From Erysipelotrichaceae bacterium (GTDB lineage: Bacteria > Bacillota_I > Bacilli_A > Erysipelotrichales > Erysipelotrichaceae), in NCBI GenBank assembly GCA_017511325.1, contig JAFWKS010000250.1, positions 1-5,789 of the forward strand: a DNA stretch of 5,789 bases, written 5' to 3'. Position numbers and translations under genes: made by a program. Below are positions 1-5,486 of this stretch, in pieces (within the stretch, counting starts at the first letter, position 1; every line of letters begins with the position of its first letter). The notes beneath the pieces were generated by a model that had not been told where the DNA came from, did no database searches, and worked only from the letters and a program-made list of their open reading frames with translations.

Positions 1-256
1 TATTTATTCTAAGATCGCCGTCACAAAAGCGAGGATGGATAAACCATTCGTATTGATCATAATTATCTATAAAACGTGAAGGCTGATCATTTCTTACTCC
101 TTCAAAACATTCATTGATATTGAAATACTGCTTAAGCAGATCAGTGATATTCTCATCATTACGCAGATAAGGACGGAAAACATTAGCTTCATCTCTGCCG
201 TAAAAGTAAAGCCGCTCGCAGCGCAGGAACTTTTTTATATCACTGATATGATACAT
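1..256 (-). CDS. Partial protein, possible Cas4/RecB-like PD-(D/E)XK nuclease (N-terminal 85 residues)
   Basis: An open frame runs from an ATG at 256 to the left edge without a stop, giving 85 codons; the C-terminal part lies outside the window. The start is supported by an AGAGGT ribosome site a few bases upstream and by a TATAAT box at 274-279. The protein begins MYHISDIKKFLRCERLYFYG. The pattern 'hxxhxxFLRCxRLYFY' close to the N-terminus resembles the single Cys and following aromatic residues at the start of Cas4/RecB-type nuclease-like proteins, and residues 65-85 (YDQYEWFIHPRFCDGDLRIN) recall the 'aRFxxxgLRi' strand that follows in such proteins. The catalytic Asp/Glu/Lys residues would lie beyond the edge, so activity cannot be judged. 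It is read as a separate unit from the kinase operon because a terminator precedes it. The frame itself is well supported; the family assignment is a tentative inference and a plain hypothetical protein is the alternative. Confidence 0.6.
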   Translation of the reverse strand, partial: MYHISDIKKFLRCERLYFYGRDEANVFRPYLRNDENITDLLKQYFNINECFEGVRNDQPSRFIDNYDQYEWFIHPRFCDGDLRIN

Positions 257-273
257 ATCTACCTCTTGATTTT

Positions 274-279
274 ATTATA
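274..279 (-). promoter_or_regulatory. Candidate -10 box for the left-edge gene
   Basis: Read on the minus strand the sequence is a perfect TATAAT, 17 bases before the start codon at 256, with the AGAGGT ribosome site between. At the standard 17-base spacing the -35 is poor (TTTCTT at 297-302) and falls inside the hairpin that terminates the upstream kinase operon. The -10 match is seen directly; promoter function is inferred. Confidence 0.4.
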
Positions 280-292
280 TCGTACTTGAGCT

Positions 293-321
293 CAAAAAGA
301 AAAAGTCATACGACTTTTTCT
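293..321 (-). terminator. Rho-independent terminator of the kinase operon
   Basis: On the minus strand a perfect 10-base stem AGAAAAAGTC / GACTTTTTCT with a 4-base loop GTAT is followed by TTTT. It lies 28 bases past the stop codon of the galactokinase gene. The stem is A/T-rich and so rather weak, which may allow some read-through into the next gene on the same strand. Confidence 0.65.
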
Positions 322-349
322 GATTATTGTTTTTTATCCGGTACTTTTC

Positions 350-1627
350 TTAAACGATCATCTTTGTACCGAAAGGTCTGACTTTCACTTCCAGAAGACA
401 ATCTTCACCGAAGACACTTTTCATGACGTTTCTGAAACCTTCGGTCATGTTTTTTGGAACGACGGCCTGGATCGTGCCTTCAAAGCCACCGCCGTGAACG
501 CGATATGCGCCTTTATCACCAAGGTATGTATCTGCCAAAGCCAAACCGATCGACAGCGATTGTGAATCGACTCTTGATGCCGGGTAAACGTTTTGCAGGT
601 ACTCGAATGAAGACCTTCCTGATTCGACCATCAGTTTAAGCAAAGAAGCGATATCGTTGTTTCGAATGGCTTCTTTTTCTTTTATAGCCCTTTCATCTTC
701 ATTAAAAAAATGGATCGCTCTTAAAACAGCTCTGTCGTTTTTGATGGTTTCTCTGATCTTGGCGAGGTTGTTGAACAATTCCTGTTTGGTTGAATCAGCC
801 AGGAAGTTAACGCCCAGCTGTTTAGCGACTTCCTTTATCTCTACCGTTACGGCCGCATATTCATGCGAAAGATCGGAATGGTCCCCTTTCGTATTGACCA
901 GGATCAGATCATAACCATGGTCAGCAAAAGAAAATTCATAGTTCTCGATCAGCGGTTTGTCCGGATCTCTGAAATCGATGGCTACAAAGCCTCCTACTGA
1001 GATCGCCGTCTGATCAAGCAGACCGCTTGGTTTTCCGAAATAGAAGTTCTCAGCATACTGGCCGATCTTGGCTCTTTCAGCAGCCTCGATCTTATCGTTG
1101 TTGTAAAGTCCGTTAAAGGCTTCAACAATCATCACTTCAAAACAGGCTGAAGATGAAATTCCTGATCCTACCAGGACTTTGGAGTTGCACACCATGTCAA
1201 AACCGCCGTACTTGTAGCCTAGTTCGCTTATTCTGTAGGCAACGCCTCTAATAAGCGATTCGGATGTATTCAGCTCATTTTCGTGGACTTTCAGATCGCT
1301 CAGATCGACTGCTTTGGTCTCGAACGATCCGTCTTTGTAACGGACGATGTTTTCATTATTCGGTTTGAATATAGCGATATTGTCGATATTCAAACTCGCC
1401 GCGATGACATGACCGTGCTGGTGATCGGTATGGTTTCCGCCTATCTCGCTCCTGCCCGGTGAAGAGATGATATGGAAATCGCCATCACCGTAAAGCTGTA
1501 CAGCTTCTTCGAGCAACTTTGTGTATCTTGCTTTTTCTTCATTCAATTCATTTGAACAGATTATTTTGCTTAGTATCGCATCGATCCTGTCAGAATTGAT
1601 ATATTCCTTTAATTCAATATAATTCAT
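350..1627 (-). CDS. galK: Galactokinase family protein (GHMP kinase)
   Basis: The 425-residue product is a GHMP-superfamily kinase, most like galactokinase (ATP + galactose to galactose 1-phosphate, first committed step of the Leloir pathway, cytoplasmic). All three family motifs are present. The galactokinase signature appears as GRSEIGGNHTDHQHG at residues 58-72, in place of the classic GRxNxIGEHTDY. The ATP-binding loop is VGSGISSSA at 153-161, and the C-terminal glycine motif is HGGGFEGTIQA at 378-388. Asp205 in GLLDQ matches the catalytic Asp of the family. An N-terminal stretch of about 50 residues precedes the core, making it somewhat longer than the roughly 390 residues of typical GalK. 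The 'EIGGNHTDH' form is, from memory, common in Firmicutes. The gene starts one base after the stop of the ROK kinase with only a weak GGA upstream, so translation is probably coupled. Neither galT nor galE is in the window, so another hexose or hexosamine substrate is possible. Confidence 0.88.
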   Translation of the reverse strand: MNYIELKEYINSDRIDAILSKIICSNELNEEKARYTKLLEEAVQLYGDGDFHIISSPGRSEIGGNHTDHQHGHVIAASLNIDNIAIFKPNNENIVRYKDGSFETKAVDLSDLKVHENELNTSESLIRGVAYRISELGYKYGGFDMVCNSKVLVGSGISSSACFEVMIVEAFNGLYNNDKIEAAERAKIGQYAENFYFGKPSGLLDQTAISVGGFVAIDFRDPDKPLIENYEFSFADHGYDLILVNTKGDHSDLSHEYAAVTVEIKEVAKQLGVNFLADSTKQELFNNLAKIRETIKNDRAVLRAIHFFNEDERAIKEKEAIRNNDIASLLKLMVESGRSSFEYLQNVYPASRVDSQSLSIGLALADTYLGDKGAYRVHGGGFEGTIQAVVPKNMTEGFRNVMKSVFGEDCLLEVKVRPFGTKMIV

Positions 1628-1628
1628 A

Positions 1629-2534
1629 TTAATCCAGATGTGACTTTCCGATCATTGCAGCTCCAAGAACGCCCGGTTCCTGAAGCGTAGCCTTTAAAAT
1701 AGGAACTTCTCTCATGCCTTCGTGAGCCATTGATTTGAAATACTCTCTAACCAGGTCGAAATACAGTACTGATGATTTAGAGCATCCGCCGCCGATGACG
1801 AAGCAATCCGGAGCGACGATAGCCGAGATCGCCGAAAGACAGGTCGCCAGATCCTTGGCCATCTTGTCGATGATGGCTTTGGCTTTTTCATTGCCTTCAG
1901 AAGCAAGAATAAAGACTTTTCTGGCACTGCTTCCTTCTTCGCCGATGATATCTTTGCCTATCAGTCCGATGACAGTACCGGAAGCGACTGTCTCAACACC
2001 GCCGCGATTCAGATGACTGTAGATAGGATACTGTTTGGCATCGGGGTCGACGATGACGTTGGCAACTTCTCCGGCATATCCTTTATGTCCGGAAATGATC
2101 TTGCCATTGATGATCAATCCCCCGCCTATTCCGGTCGAATGGGTAATATAGTAAACGATATTGTAGCCTCTTCCTGAACCAAGCAGTGCTTCAGCCAGCC
2201 CTGCTGCATTGGCATCATTGTCCAAAAAGACAGGAATGCCGGTGATCTTTTCCATGTTTGCCGCAAACGGATAACCTTCGCATCCCGGAATATTCGTCGC
2301 CAGAGTGATGACGTTCCTTTCACCATCAACAGGTCCCGGGATCGCCAGACCGATCGATTTGACATCCGTCAGATCAAACTGTTCAAGCAGTCCGAGAATA
2401 TTGGCTTCAATCTTCTCCGGTCCTTCCTTGCCATGAGACGGTGCAATGACATCCTGAACGATCCTTCCTTCCGCATCCATCTTGGCAACACGCACGTTGG
2501 AGCCGCCTAAATCAATACCGATATAATAATTCAT
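1629..2534 (-). CDS. ROK family sugar kinase lacking the usual zinc-binding cysteines
   Basis: This 301-residue protein has the full ROK/ASKHA kinase layout. The phosphate-1 loop is DLGGSN (8-13), followed by GLAIPGPVDG (62-71). The catalytic site is DNDANAAGLAEALLG (105-119), with Asp107 as the expected base. The phosphate-2 region is THSTGIGGGLIING (131-144), the adenosine motif is VIGGG (246-250), and a C-terminal GVLGAAMIG follows. It should phosphorylate a hexose or hexosamine with ATP in the cytoplasm; glucose, fructose, GlcNAc or ManNAc cannot be told apart here. Sugar-binding Glu156 (GYAGE) is kept, but the normal GEIGH His and the CxCGxxGC zinc motif are missing: the region reads GEVANV and then HLNRGGVETVASG with no Cys. 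Such zinc-free ROK proteins are, I believe, a recognised Firmicute branch. The start is set by GAGGTAA seven bases upstream. It is the first gene of an operon with the galactokinase. It has no N-terminal HTH, so it is a kinase and not a ROK repressor. Confidence 0.9.
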   Translation of the reverse strand: MNYYIGIDLGGSNVRVAKMDAEGRIVQDVIAPSHGKEGPEKIEANILGLLEQFDLTDVKSIGLAIPGPVDGERNVITLATNIPGCEGYPFAANMEKITGIPVFLDNDANAAGLAEALLGSGRGYNIVYYITHSTGIGGGLIINGKIISGHKGYAGEVANVIVDPDAKQYPIYSHLNRGGVETVASGTVIGLIGKDIIGEEGSSARKVFILASEGNEKAKAIIDKMAKDLATCLSAISAIVAPDCFVIGGGCSKSSVLYFDLVREYFKSMAHEGMREVPILKATLQEPGVLGAAMIGKSHLD

Positions 2535-2540
2535 GATCAG

Positions 2541-2548
2541 TTACCTCT
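2541..2548 (-). promoter_or_regulatory. Ribosome binding site of the ROK kinase
   Basis: AGAGGTAA on the minus strand, six bases before the ATG at 2534, fixes the start. It directly follows a run of nine A residues (2548-2556 on the plus strand as T), which would lie at the very 5' end of the transcript if the -10 at 2557-2562 is used. Confidence 0.7.
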
Positions 2549-2556
2549 TTTTTTTT

Positions 2557-2562
2557 ATTATA
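2557..2562 (-). promoter_or_regulatory. Candidate -10 box of the ROK-galactokinase operon
   Basis: A perfect TATAAT on the minus strand, 22 bases before the start codon of the ROK gene and just before the A-tract and ribosome site. The -35 at normal spacing is weak (GAGAAA at 2580-2585), as would be expected for a promoter that needs an activator or is otherwise regulated. Seen directly as a sequence match; function inferred. Confidence 0.45.
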
Positions 2563-2581
2563 AAACACGTGCAAATGTTTT
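2562..2581. promoter_or_regulatory. Inverted repeat between -35 and -10, candidate operator
   Basis: AAAACA and TGTTTT are perfect inverted arms of six bases separated by eight bases that include CACGTG-like sequence. The element fills the spacer of the candidate promoter of the kinase operon and touches the -10, the position expected for a repressor site. It does not match the catabolite-control (cre) consensus. No regulator gene is next to it, so the protein that would bind is unknown, and in A/T-rich DNA a chance match is possible. Confidence 0.3.
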
Positions 2582-2588
2582 TCTCTAC

Positions 2589-2619
2589 TTAAATAAATAA
2601 AAAGATGGCTAGCCATCTT
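2589..2619 (-). terminator. Terminator of the sigma factor gene, overlapping its stop codon
   Basis: AAGATGGCT followed directly by AGCCATCTT (2602-2619) is a perfect 18-base palindrome that folds into a stem with a CTAG loop. On the minus strand it is followed by TTTTTATTTATTT. Two bases of the TAA stop codon (2618-2620) are part of the stem, so a ribosome at the stop would cover the hairpin base. Confidence 0.8.
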
Positions 2620-3097
2620 AATATCCCATGAAACCTTTCATCTTTTCCAATGCACTGTTATGTCTTAGCTTAACAACGCCATAGGTCAACGACATCTTTT
2701 CTCCGATCTCCTTAAGGCTGTAGCCTTCATAATACTTAAGAACGATGATGTCTCTTTCCTCGCTGCTTAGTCTGTTCAAAGCTGTCGCAAGATCAGCCAG
2801 TTCGCTTTCACTTACAGCATTTTTCTCCTCTTCGTATTCATAATTATCCAGCAGTTCATAGCTGTCGTGTCTTGTTCTGTAGAAGTCAATCAGGGTATTT
2901 TTCGTGATATTGAAGATCCAGGTTGACAAAGCCGACTTGCTTTCATCAAACTTCTCGAGATTTTTGAAAACCTTAGTAAAAACATCTTCACACAGGTCTT
3001 CAGAATCGTGGTAATTATTTATGCGTGAATTGATATAGGAGAATACTTTCTGATAATACTCCTCATAAATTTCATCGATTGAGGGTTTTATCGACAT
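2618..3097 (-). CDS. ECF-type sigma-70 family RNA polymerase sigma factor
   Basis: The 159-residue protein contains only sigma regions 2 and 4, the layout of the extracytoplasmic-function group. Region 2 spans about residues 10-75: SEDLCEDVFTKVFKNL (32-47) contacts core polymerase, and STWIFNITKNTLIDFYR (58-74) is the -10 melting and recognition segment. An acidic linker (80-100) follows. Region 4 spans about 104-157, with the helix-turn-helix in YSLKEIGEKMSLTYGVVKLR (126-145) for -35 recognition. It should direct polymerase to a small set of promoters. The start codon lies inside the 3' end of the upstream small gene (26-nt overlap). An AGGAGG at 3113-3118 lies 15 bases away, farther than usual, but an in-frame TAA two codons upstream rules out a longer protein. 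No anti-sigma gene follows; the terminator comes immediately. The upstream small protein is therefore the only partner candidate in view. Confidence 0.92.
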   Translation of the reverse strand: MSIKPSIDEIYEEYYQKVFSYINSRINNYHDSEDLCEDVFTKVFKNLEKFDESKSALSTWIFNITKNTLIDFYRTRHDSYELLDNYEYEEEKNAVSESELADLATALNRLSSEERDIIVLKYYEGYSLKEIGEKMSLTYGVVKLRHNSALEKMKGFMGY

Positions 3098-3299
3098 TTT
3101 TTAAGACTTTTTCCTCCTCTGTTTCTTTTTTATCGAGGTTCTTACCACCTGCCGCAAACGACAGTTCTGCTTCCGTCAATAAAACCGCACCGGTATCATA
3201 ACGCTGTTCAACATTGTTGATGATCCGTTGCAAATCTCTGTTTCTTTCAAATCGCTGATAATCGAAGAGACCGCTCAGCTTTCTTTCGAAATTTTCCAT
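3072..3299 (-). CDS. Small 75-residue protein of unknown function with GG leader-like motif, upstream of the sigma factor
   Basis: A strong ribosome site (GGGAGGAAAG just before the ATG at 3299) and the 26-nt overlap with the sigma gene show that this is a real gene, co-transcribed and probably translationally coupled. The product is charged and has no membrane segment, signal peptide or cysteine. Residues 1-35 (LSGLFDYQRFERNRDLQRIINNVEQRY from residue 8) look helical and amphipathic. Residues 41-52, LTEAELSFAAGG, closely follow the 'LsxxELxxvaGG' pattern that ends double-glycine leaders of peptides exported by C39-peptidase ABC transporters. The 23 residues after the GG are very polar (KNLDKKETEEEKVLKNVDKTLNR in two halves) and unlike a classic bacteriocin. 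Possible roles are a secreted signal peptide, a regulator of the sigma factor such as a small anti-sigma, or another small-protein family of this bacterial group. I recall similar small proteins in gut Firmicutes but cannot name a family. Confidence 0.8.
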   Translation of the reverse strand: MENFERKLSGLFDYQRFERNRDLQRIINNVEQRYDTGAVLLTEAELSFAAGGKNLDKKETEEEKVLKNVDKTLNR

Positions 3300-3320
3300 C
3301 TTTCCTCCCTTTCTATTTTA

Positions 3321-3340
3321 TTACTAAAAATGACTAAAAT
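3321..3340 (-). repeat. Two tandem 10-bp repeats upstream of the small protein-sigma operon
   Basis: TTACTAAAAA and TGACTAAAAT (plus strand) are adjacent and agree at 8 of 10 positions. On the minus strand this reads as TTTTAGT twice, one helical turn apart. They lie 22-41 bases before the start codon at 3299, where the promoter must be, and no good sigma-A boxes at normal spacing are seen. They may be a protein-binding site or part of an alternative promoter. Confidence 0.35.
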
Positions 3341-3359
3341 GAATGCTTTTTTCCCGGAA

Positions 3360-3473
3360 TTATGAAAGAAACTCACTGGTATCGTTTTTCACTAAATCCG
3401 CAAAGCCTTTAGATAAGAGGATCTTTCCTCCAGCATCTTTTTTTCGCTGTTCAAGACCCTTTTTTCCAGTCAT
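3360..3473 (-). CDS. Doubtful 37-residue ORF upstream of the small protein gene
   Basis: An ATG at 3473 opens a 37-codon frame ending in TAA at 3360-3362. The product is lysine-rich, starting MTGKKGLEQRKKDAGGK and ending KNDTSEFLS. It shares the local pattern 'AGGKxL' with the 75-residue protein downstream on the same strand, which hints at a related or remnant peptide. Against it are the lack of a clear ribosome site (CTCGTATAAGAT precedes the ATG) and its very short length. An in-frame TAA just upstream means it is not the end of a longer gene unless that gene has been broken. It could equally be part of an untranslated leader; a TATAAG at 3476-3481 just before it could act as a -10 box. 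Confidence 0.2.
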   Translation of the reverse strand: MTGKKGLEQRKKDAGGKILLSKGFADLVKNDTSEFLS

Positions 3474-3510
3474 ATCTTATACGAGACCAGGCTTGATAAT
3501 GGCAGTACAT

Positions 3511-3543
3511 TTTAATAAAAAAGCTGTTGTTTTTCACAACAGC
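3511..3543 (-). terminator. Rho-independent terminator of the GH3 gene
   Basis: On the minus strand GCTGTTGT and ACAACAGC form a perfect 8-bp stem around a GAAAA loop, followed by TTTTTTATTAAA. It lies eight bases past the stop codon of the GH3 gene and closes that transcript before the sigma factor region. Confidence 0.85.
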
Positions 3544-3550
3544 CAAAATT

Positions 3551-5446
3551 CTATTCAGTCAGTCCGAAACCGCGCTGATATCTTATCTCGTCAAGGGCAA
3601 AATAGGTCTTTTCCTCTTCATCATAGGCTAGTTTCGGAACATTCACCGGAAGCTTTCCGTCGTAAATGCCGCTTTCATACAGATGCATGACACAGGCGAT
3701 AAGGTTCGGCGAGTAGGTCACAACATCCCTGCTGTAATCGCTAGGTATCTCTGAGACCCCCGACGCCAGATAAGTCGCCATCTTGATATCAGCTTCAAAT
3801 CTGGAGAGATCGTAAGGCAGCTGCGATGAGATCAAAATACTTGTCTTTCCATTTTCTTTACATAATTCCAGTACCTTTTCAATAATGGTCGAATACTCGT
3901 CACAGATATCCTCAAAGCCGTACATGGCGCTTATAACTGCCACATTGTCATAATCATCGATCATCTTGTAATCAAATGTTTTTGCATCATCCGATCCGAA
4001 AACATAGTAGGCAAAGTTTTCTTTATCAGCCAGGCCTTCTTCTTTGAGCAGCCTGCCAGCATAGTCTATCGCATTGCCCTGTGATTTATACGGTGCTAAA
4101 AACAGGGTCTTTTTATCCTTGTTCAAAGGCAGATTAACTCCTGCATTCTCTATCATGGTGATCGTCTTCTTGGCGATCTCGAGTTCTTTATCGTGACTTT
4201 CCTTGGAACCGATCAGCGCAGAAAGTTCTTCTATCTCATTGGTCCTGTTGTCCAGTTTGTTTTTATATTTGACTCTCAGGATCCTTCTTACCGCATCATC
4301 TATCGTGCTTTCTTCAATTTCCCCGTTTTCGACCATCTTCACGATCATATCAGTATATTCTTTAAGTTCCTTGATATATGTTTCAACATCCTCATGATAA
4401 TAGATCGGCATCAGAAGCATATCCACACCTGCATTGATCGCAAATCTGGCCGTATCTTCCACTTTGTAATACTTTCTTATCGCATCCATAGTCAAAGAAT
4501 CAGTGATGATGATGCCATCATAGGCCATGTCTTCTCTTAATATGGAGATGATCTTTTTTGACAGTGTTGCTGGAAGATATACTTTCTGTCCGTTCAAGGC
4601 GATGTATTGCGAATTGTCGATATTTGGAAACATGATGTGTGCAGACATGATCATATCGGCACCTGCTGCAATTCCGTATTCAAAAGTCTTGAGCTCTTTT
4701 TCTTTTATCTCTTCATAAGTCTTGTTTACCTGCGGCAGGCCGGTGTGTGAATCTTCAGCTGTATCCCCATGTCCAGGATAATGTTTCAGTGCCGTGAGGA
4801 TGTTTTGTGAATGATATCCTTCGATGCATTTTTCGATGTATTCCTTGGCGTATTCACTGTCATCCGAGAAAGAACGGACTCCAATAACGGGATTGTTGGG
4901 ATTGGAATTGACATCAACGACTGGCGCAAAATTCGTATTGATACCCAGCAGTTTCAGTTCGCTGCCAATAATATTTGCTGAATCGTAGGCATTTGAAGGA
5001 TCGTTGCTGGCACAAAGGGCCATATTGCCAGACATTGAAGTACCGAAGACAATCCTTCTTATATAGCCGCCTTCCTGATCAGCCGAGATCAGCAGAGGTA
5101 TTTCATCTTCACCGTGAGCCTGTTTGATCTGCCTGATCAAGTTAAAACTCTTTTCAGATTCTCTCAGGTTTTCCTCAAAAAGGATGATTCCGCCAAATTT
5201 GTATTCGTTCAATAAGGAAGTGTATCTTTCGTCAAGTTCTTCCAATGGCTCTCTGATCGTCTTCTCATTGCCGTTTTCATCAACAGTTTTTTCAAAATAG
5301 CTGTAGCGCAGACAAGGCATGATCATCTGACTGACCTTATCCTTAAGGCTCATCTTTTTTATCTGTCTTTCGATCTTGCTTTCAGTATCACAGCCGCTTA
5401 ACAGAAAAAGCGATAATATCAGGATTGTTGTCAATAATTTTTTCAT
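3551..5446 (-). CDS. nagZ: Lipoprotein beta-N-acetylglucosaminidase, glycoside hydrolase family 3 (NagZ/YbbD-like)
   Basis: From the ATG at 5446 the product has 631 residues. It opens with a lipoprotein signal: MKK, a hydrophobic core (LLTTILILSLFLL) and lipobox LLSGC, with Cys19 as the lipidated residue, so it should sit on the outer face of the membrane. The GH3 barrel (about 30-400) shows DQEGG (123-127), the region GINTNFAPVVDVN (168-180) and the NagZ signature KHYPGHGDTAEDSHTGLP (221-238). Asp232-His234 form the acid/base dyad and Asp316 in TDSLTMD is the nucleophile. A C-terminal GH3_C-like domain (about 425-625) makes it match the two-domain Bacillus subtilis NagZ in length and layout. 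The expected reaction is release of terminal GlcNAc from peptidoglycan fragments. A longer frame opens at 5545, but it runs across the divergent gene and buries the signal peptide, so 5446 is chosen. The ribosome site is weak. It is transcribed alone and ends at its own terminator. Confidence 0.9.
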   Translation of the reverse strand: MKKLLTTILILSLFLLSGCDTESKIERQIKKMSLKDKVSQMIMPCLRYSYFEKTVDENGNEKTIREPLEELDERYTSLLNEYKFGGIILFEENLRESEKSFNLIRQIKQAHGEDEIPLLISADQEGGYIRRIVFGTSMSGNMALCASNDPSNAYDSANIIGSELKLLGINTNFAPVVDVNSNPNNPVIGVRSFSDDSEYAKEYIEKCIEGYHSQNILTALKHYPGHGDTAEDSHTGLPQVNKTYEEIKEKELKTFEYGIAAGADMIMSAHIMFPNIDNSQYIALNGQKVYLPATLSKKIISILREDMAYDGIIITDSLTMDAIRKYYKVEDTARFAINAGVDMLLMPIYYHEDVETYIKELKEYTDMIVKMVENGEIEESTIDDAVRRILRVKYKNKLDNRTNEIEELSALIGSKESHDKELEIAKKTITMIENAGVNLPLNKDKKTLFLAPYKSQGNAIDYAGRLLKEEGLADKENFAYYVFGSDDAKTFDYKMIDDYDNVAVISAMYGFEDICDEYSTIIEKVLELCKENGKTSILISSQLPYDLSRFEADIKMATYLASGVSEIPSDYSRDVVTYSPNLIACVMHLYESGIYDGKLPVNVPKLAYDEEEKTYFALDEIRYQRGFGLTE

Positions 5447-5452
5447 AGTTTT

Positions 5453-5481
5453 ATTTTCTACTCTTAAACATTCTTTGTCAA
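5453..5481 (-). promoter_or_regulatory. Candidate promoter of the GH3 gene
   Basis: A perfect -35 box TTGACA lies at 5476-5481 (minus strand), with a partial -10 GAAAAT at 5453-5458, 17 bases away. Transcription would start about at the ATG (5446), giving almost no leader. This fits the lack of a good ribosome site but is unusual. The -35 sits inside the 11-base palindrome CTTTGTCAAAG (5473-5483), right before the start of the divergent gene. Confidence 0.35.
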
Positions 5482-5486
5482 AGCAC

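Noticed and set aside
454..914. Two plus-strand frames inside the galactokinase gene
   Set aside because: Both are antisense shadows of a gene with all three GHMP motifs.
1712..2365. Alternative frames on both strands within the ROK gene
   Set aside because: They have no family features and are fully contained in a well-supported kinase.
3072..3299. Calling the 75-residue protein a bacteriocin precursor
   Set aside because: The region after the GG is highly charged with no Cys or hydrophobic core, and no modification or export genes are in the window.
3300..3550. Possible riboswitch, CRISPR or insertion-sequence remains in the gap
   Set aside because: No spaced repeats, terminal inverted repeats or recognisable riboswitch core are visible; only the tandem 10-bp repeats, the mini-ORF and the GH3 terminator can be supported.
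3343..3690. Plus-strand 115-codon frame
   Set aside because: It has no ribosome site, crosses the GH3 terminator and runs antisense into the GH3 C-terminus; its composition looks like an opposite-strand shadow.
4193..4718. Plus-strand frames within the GH3 gene
   Set aside because: They are antisense to the conserved catalytic domain and show no start signals.
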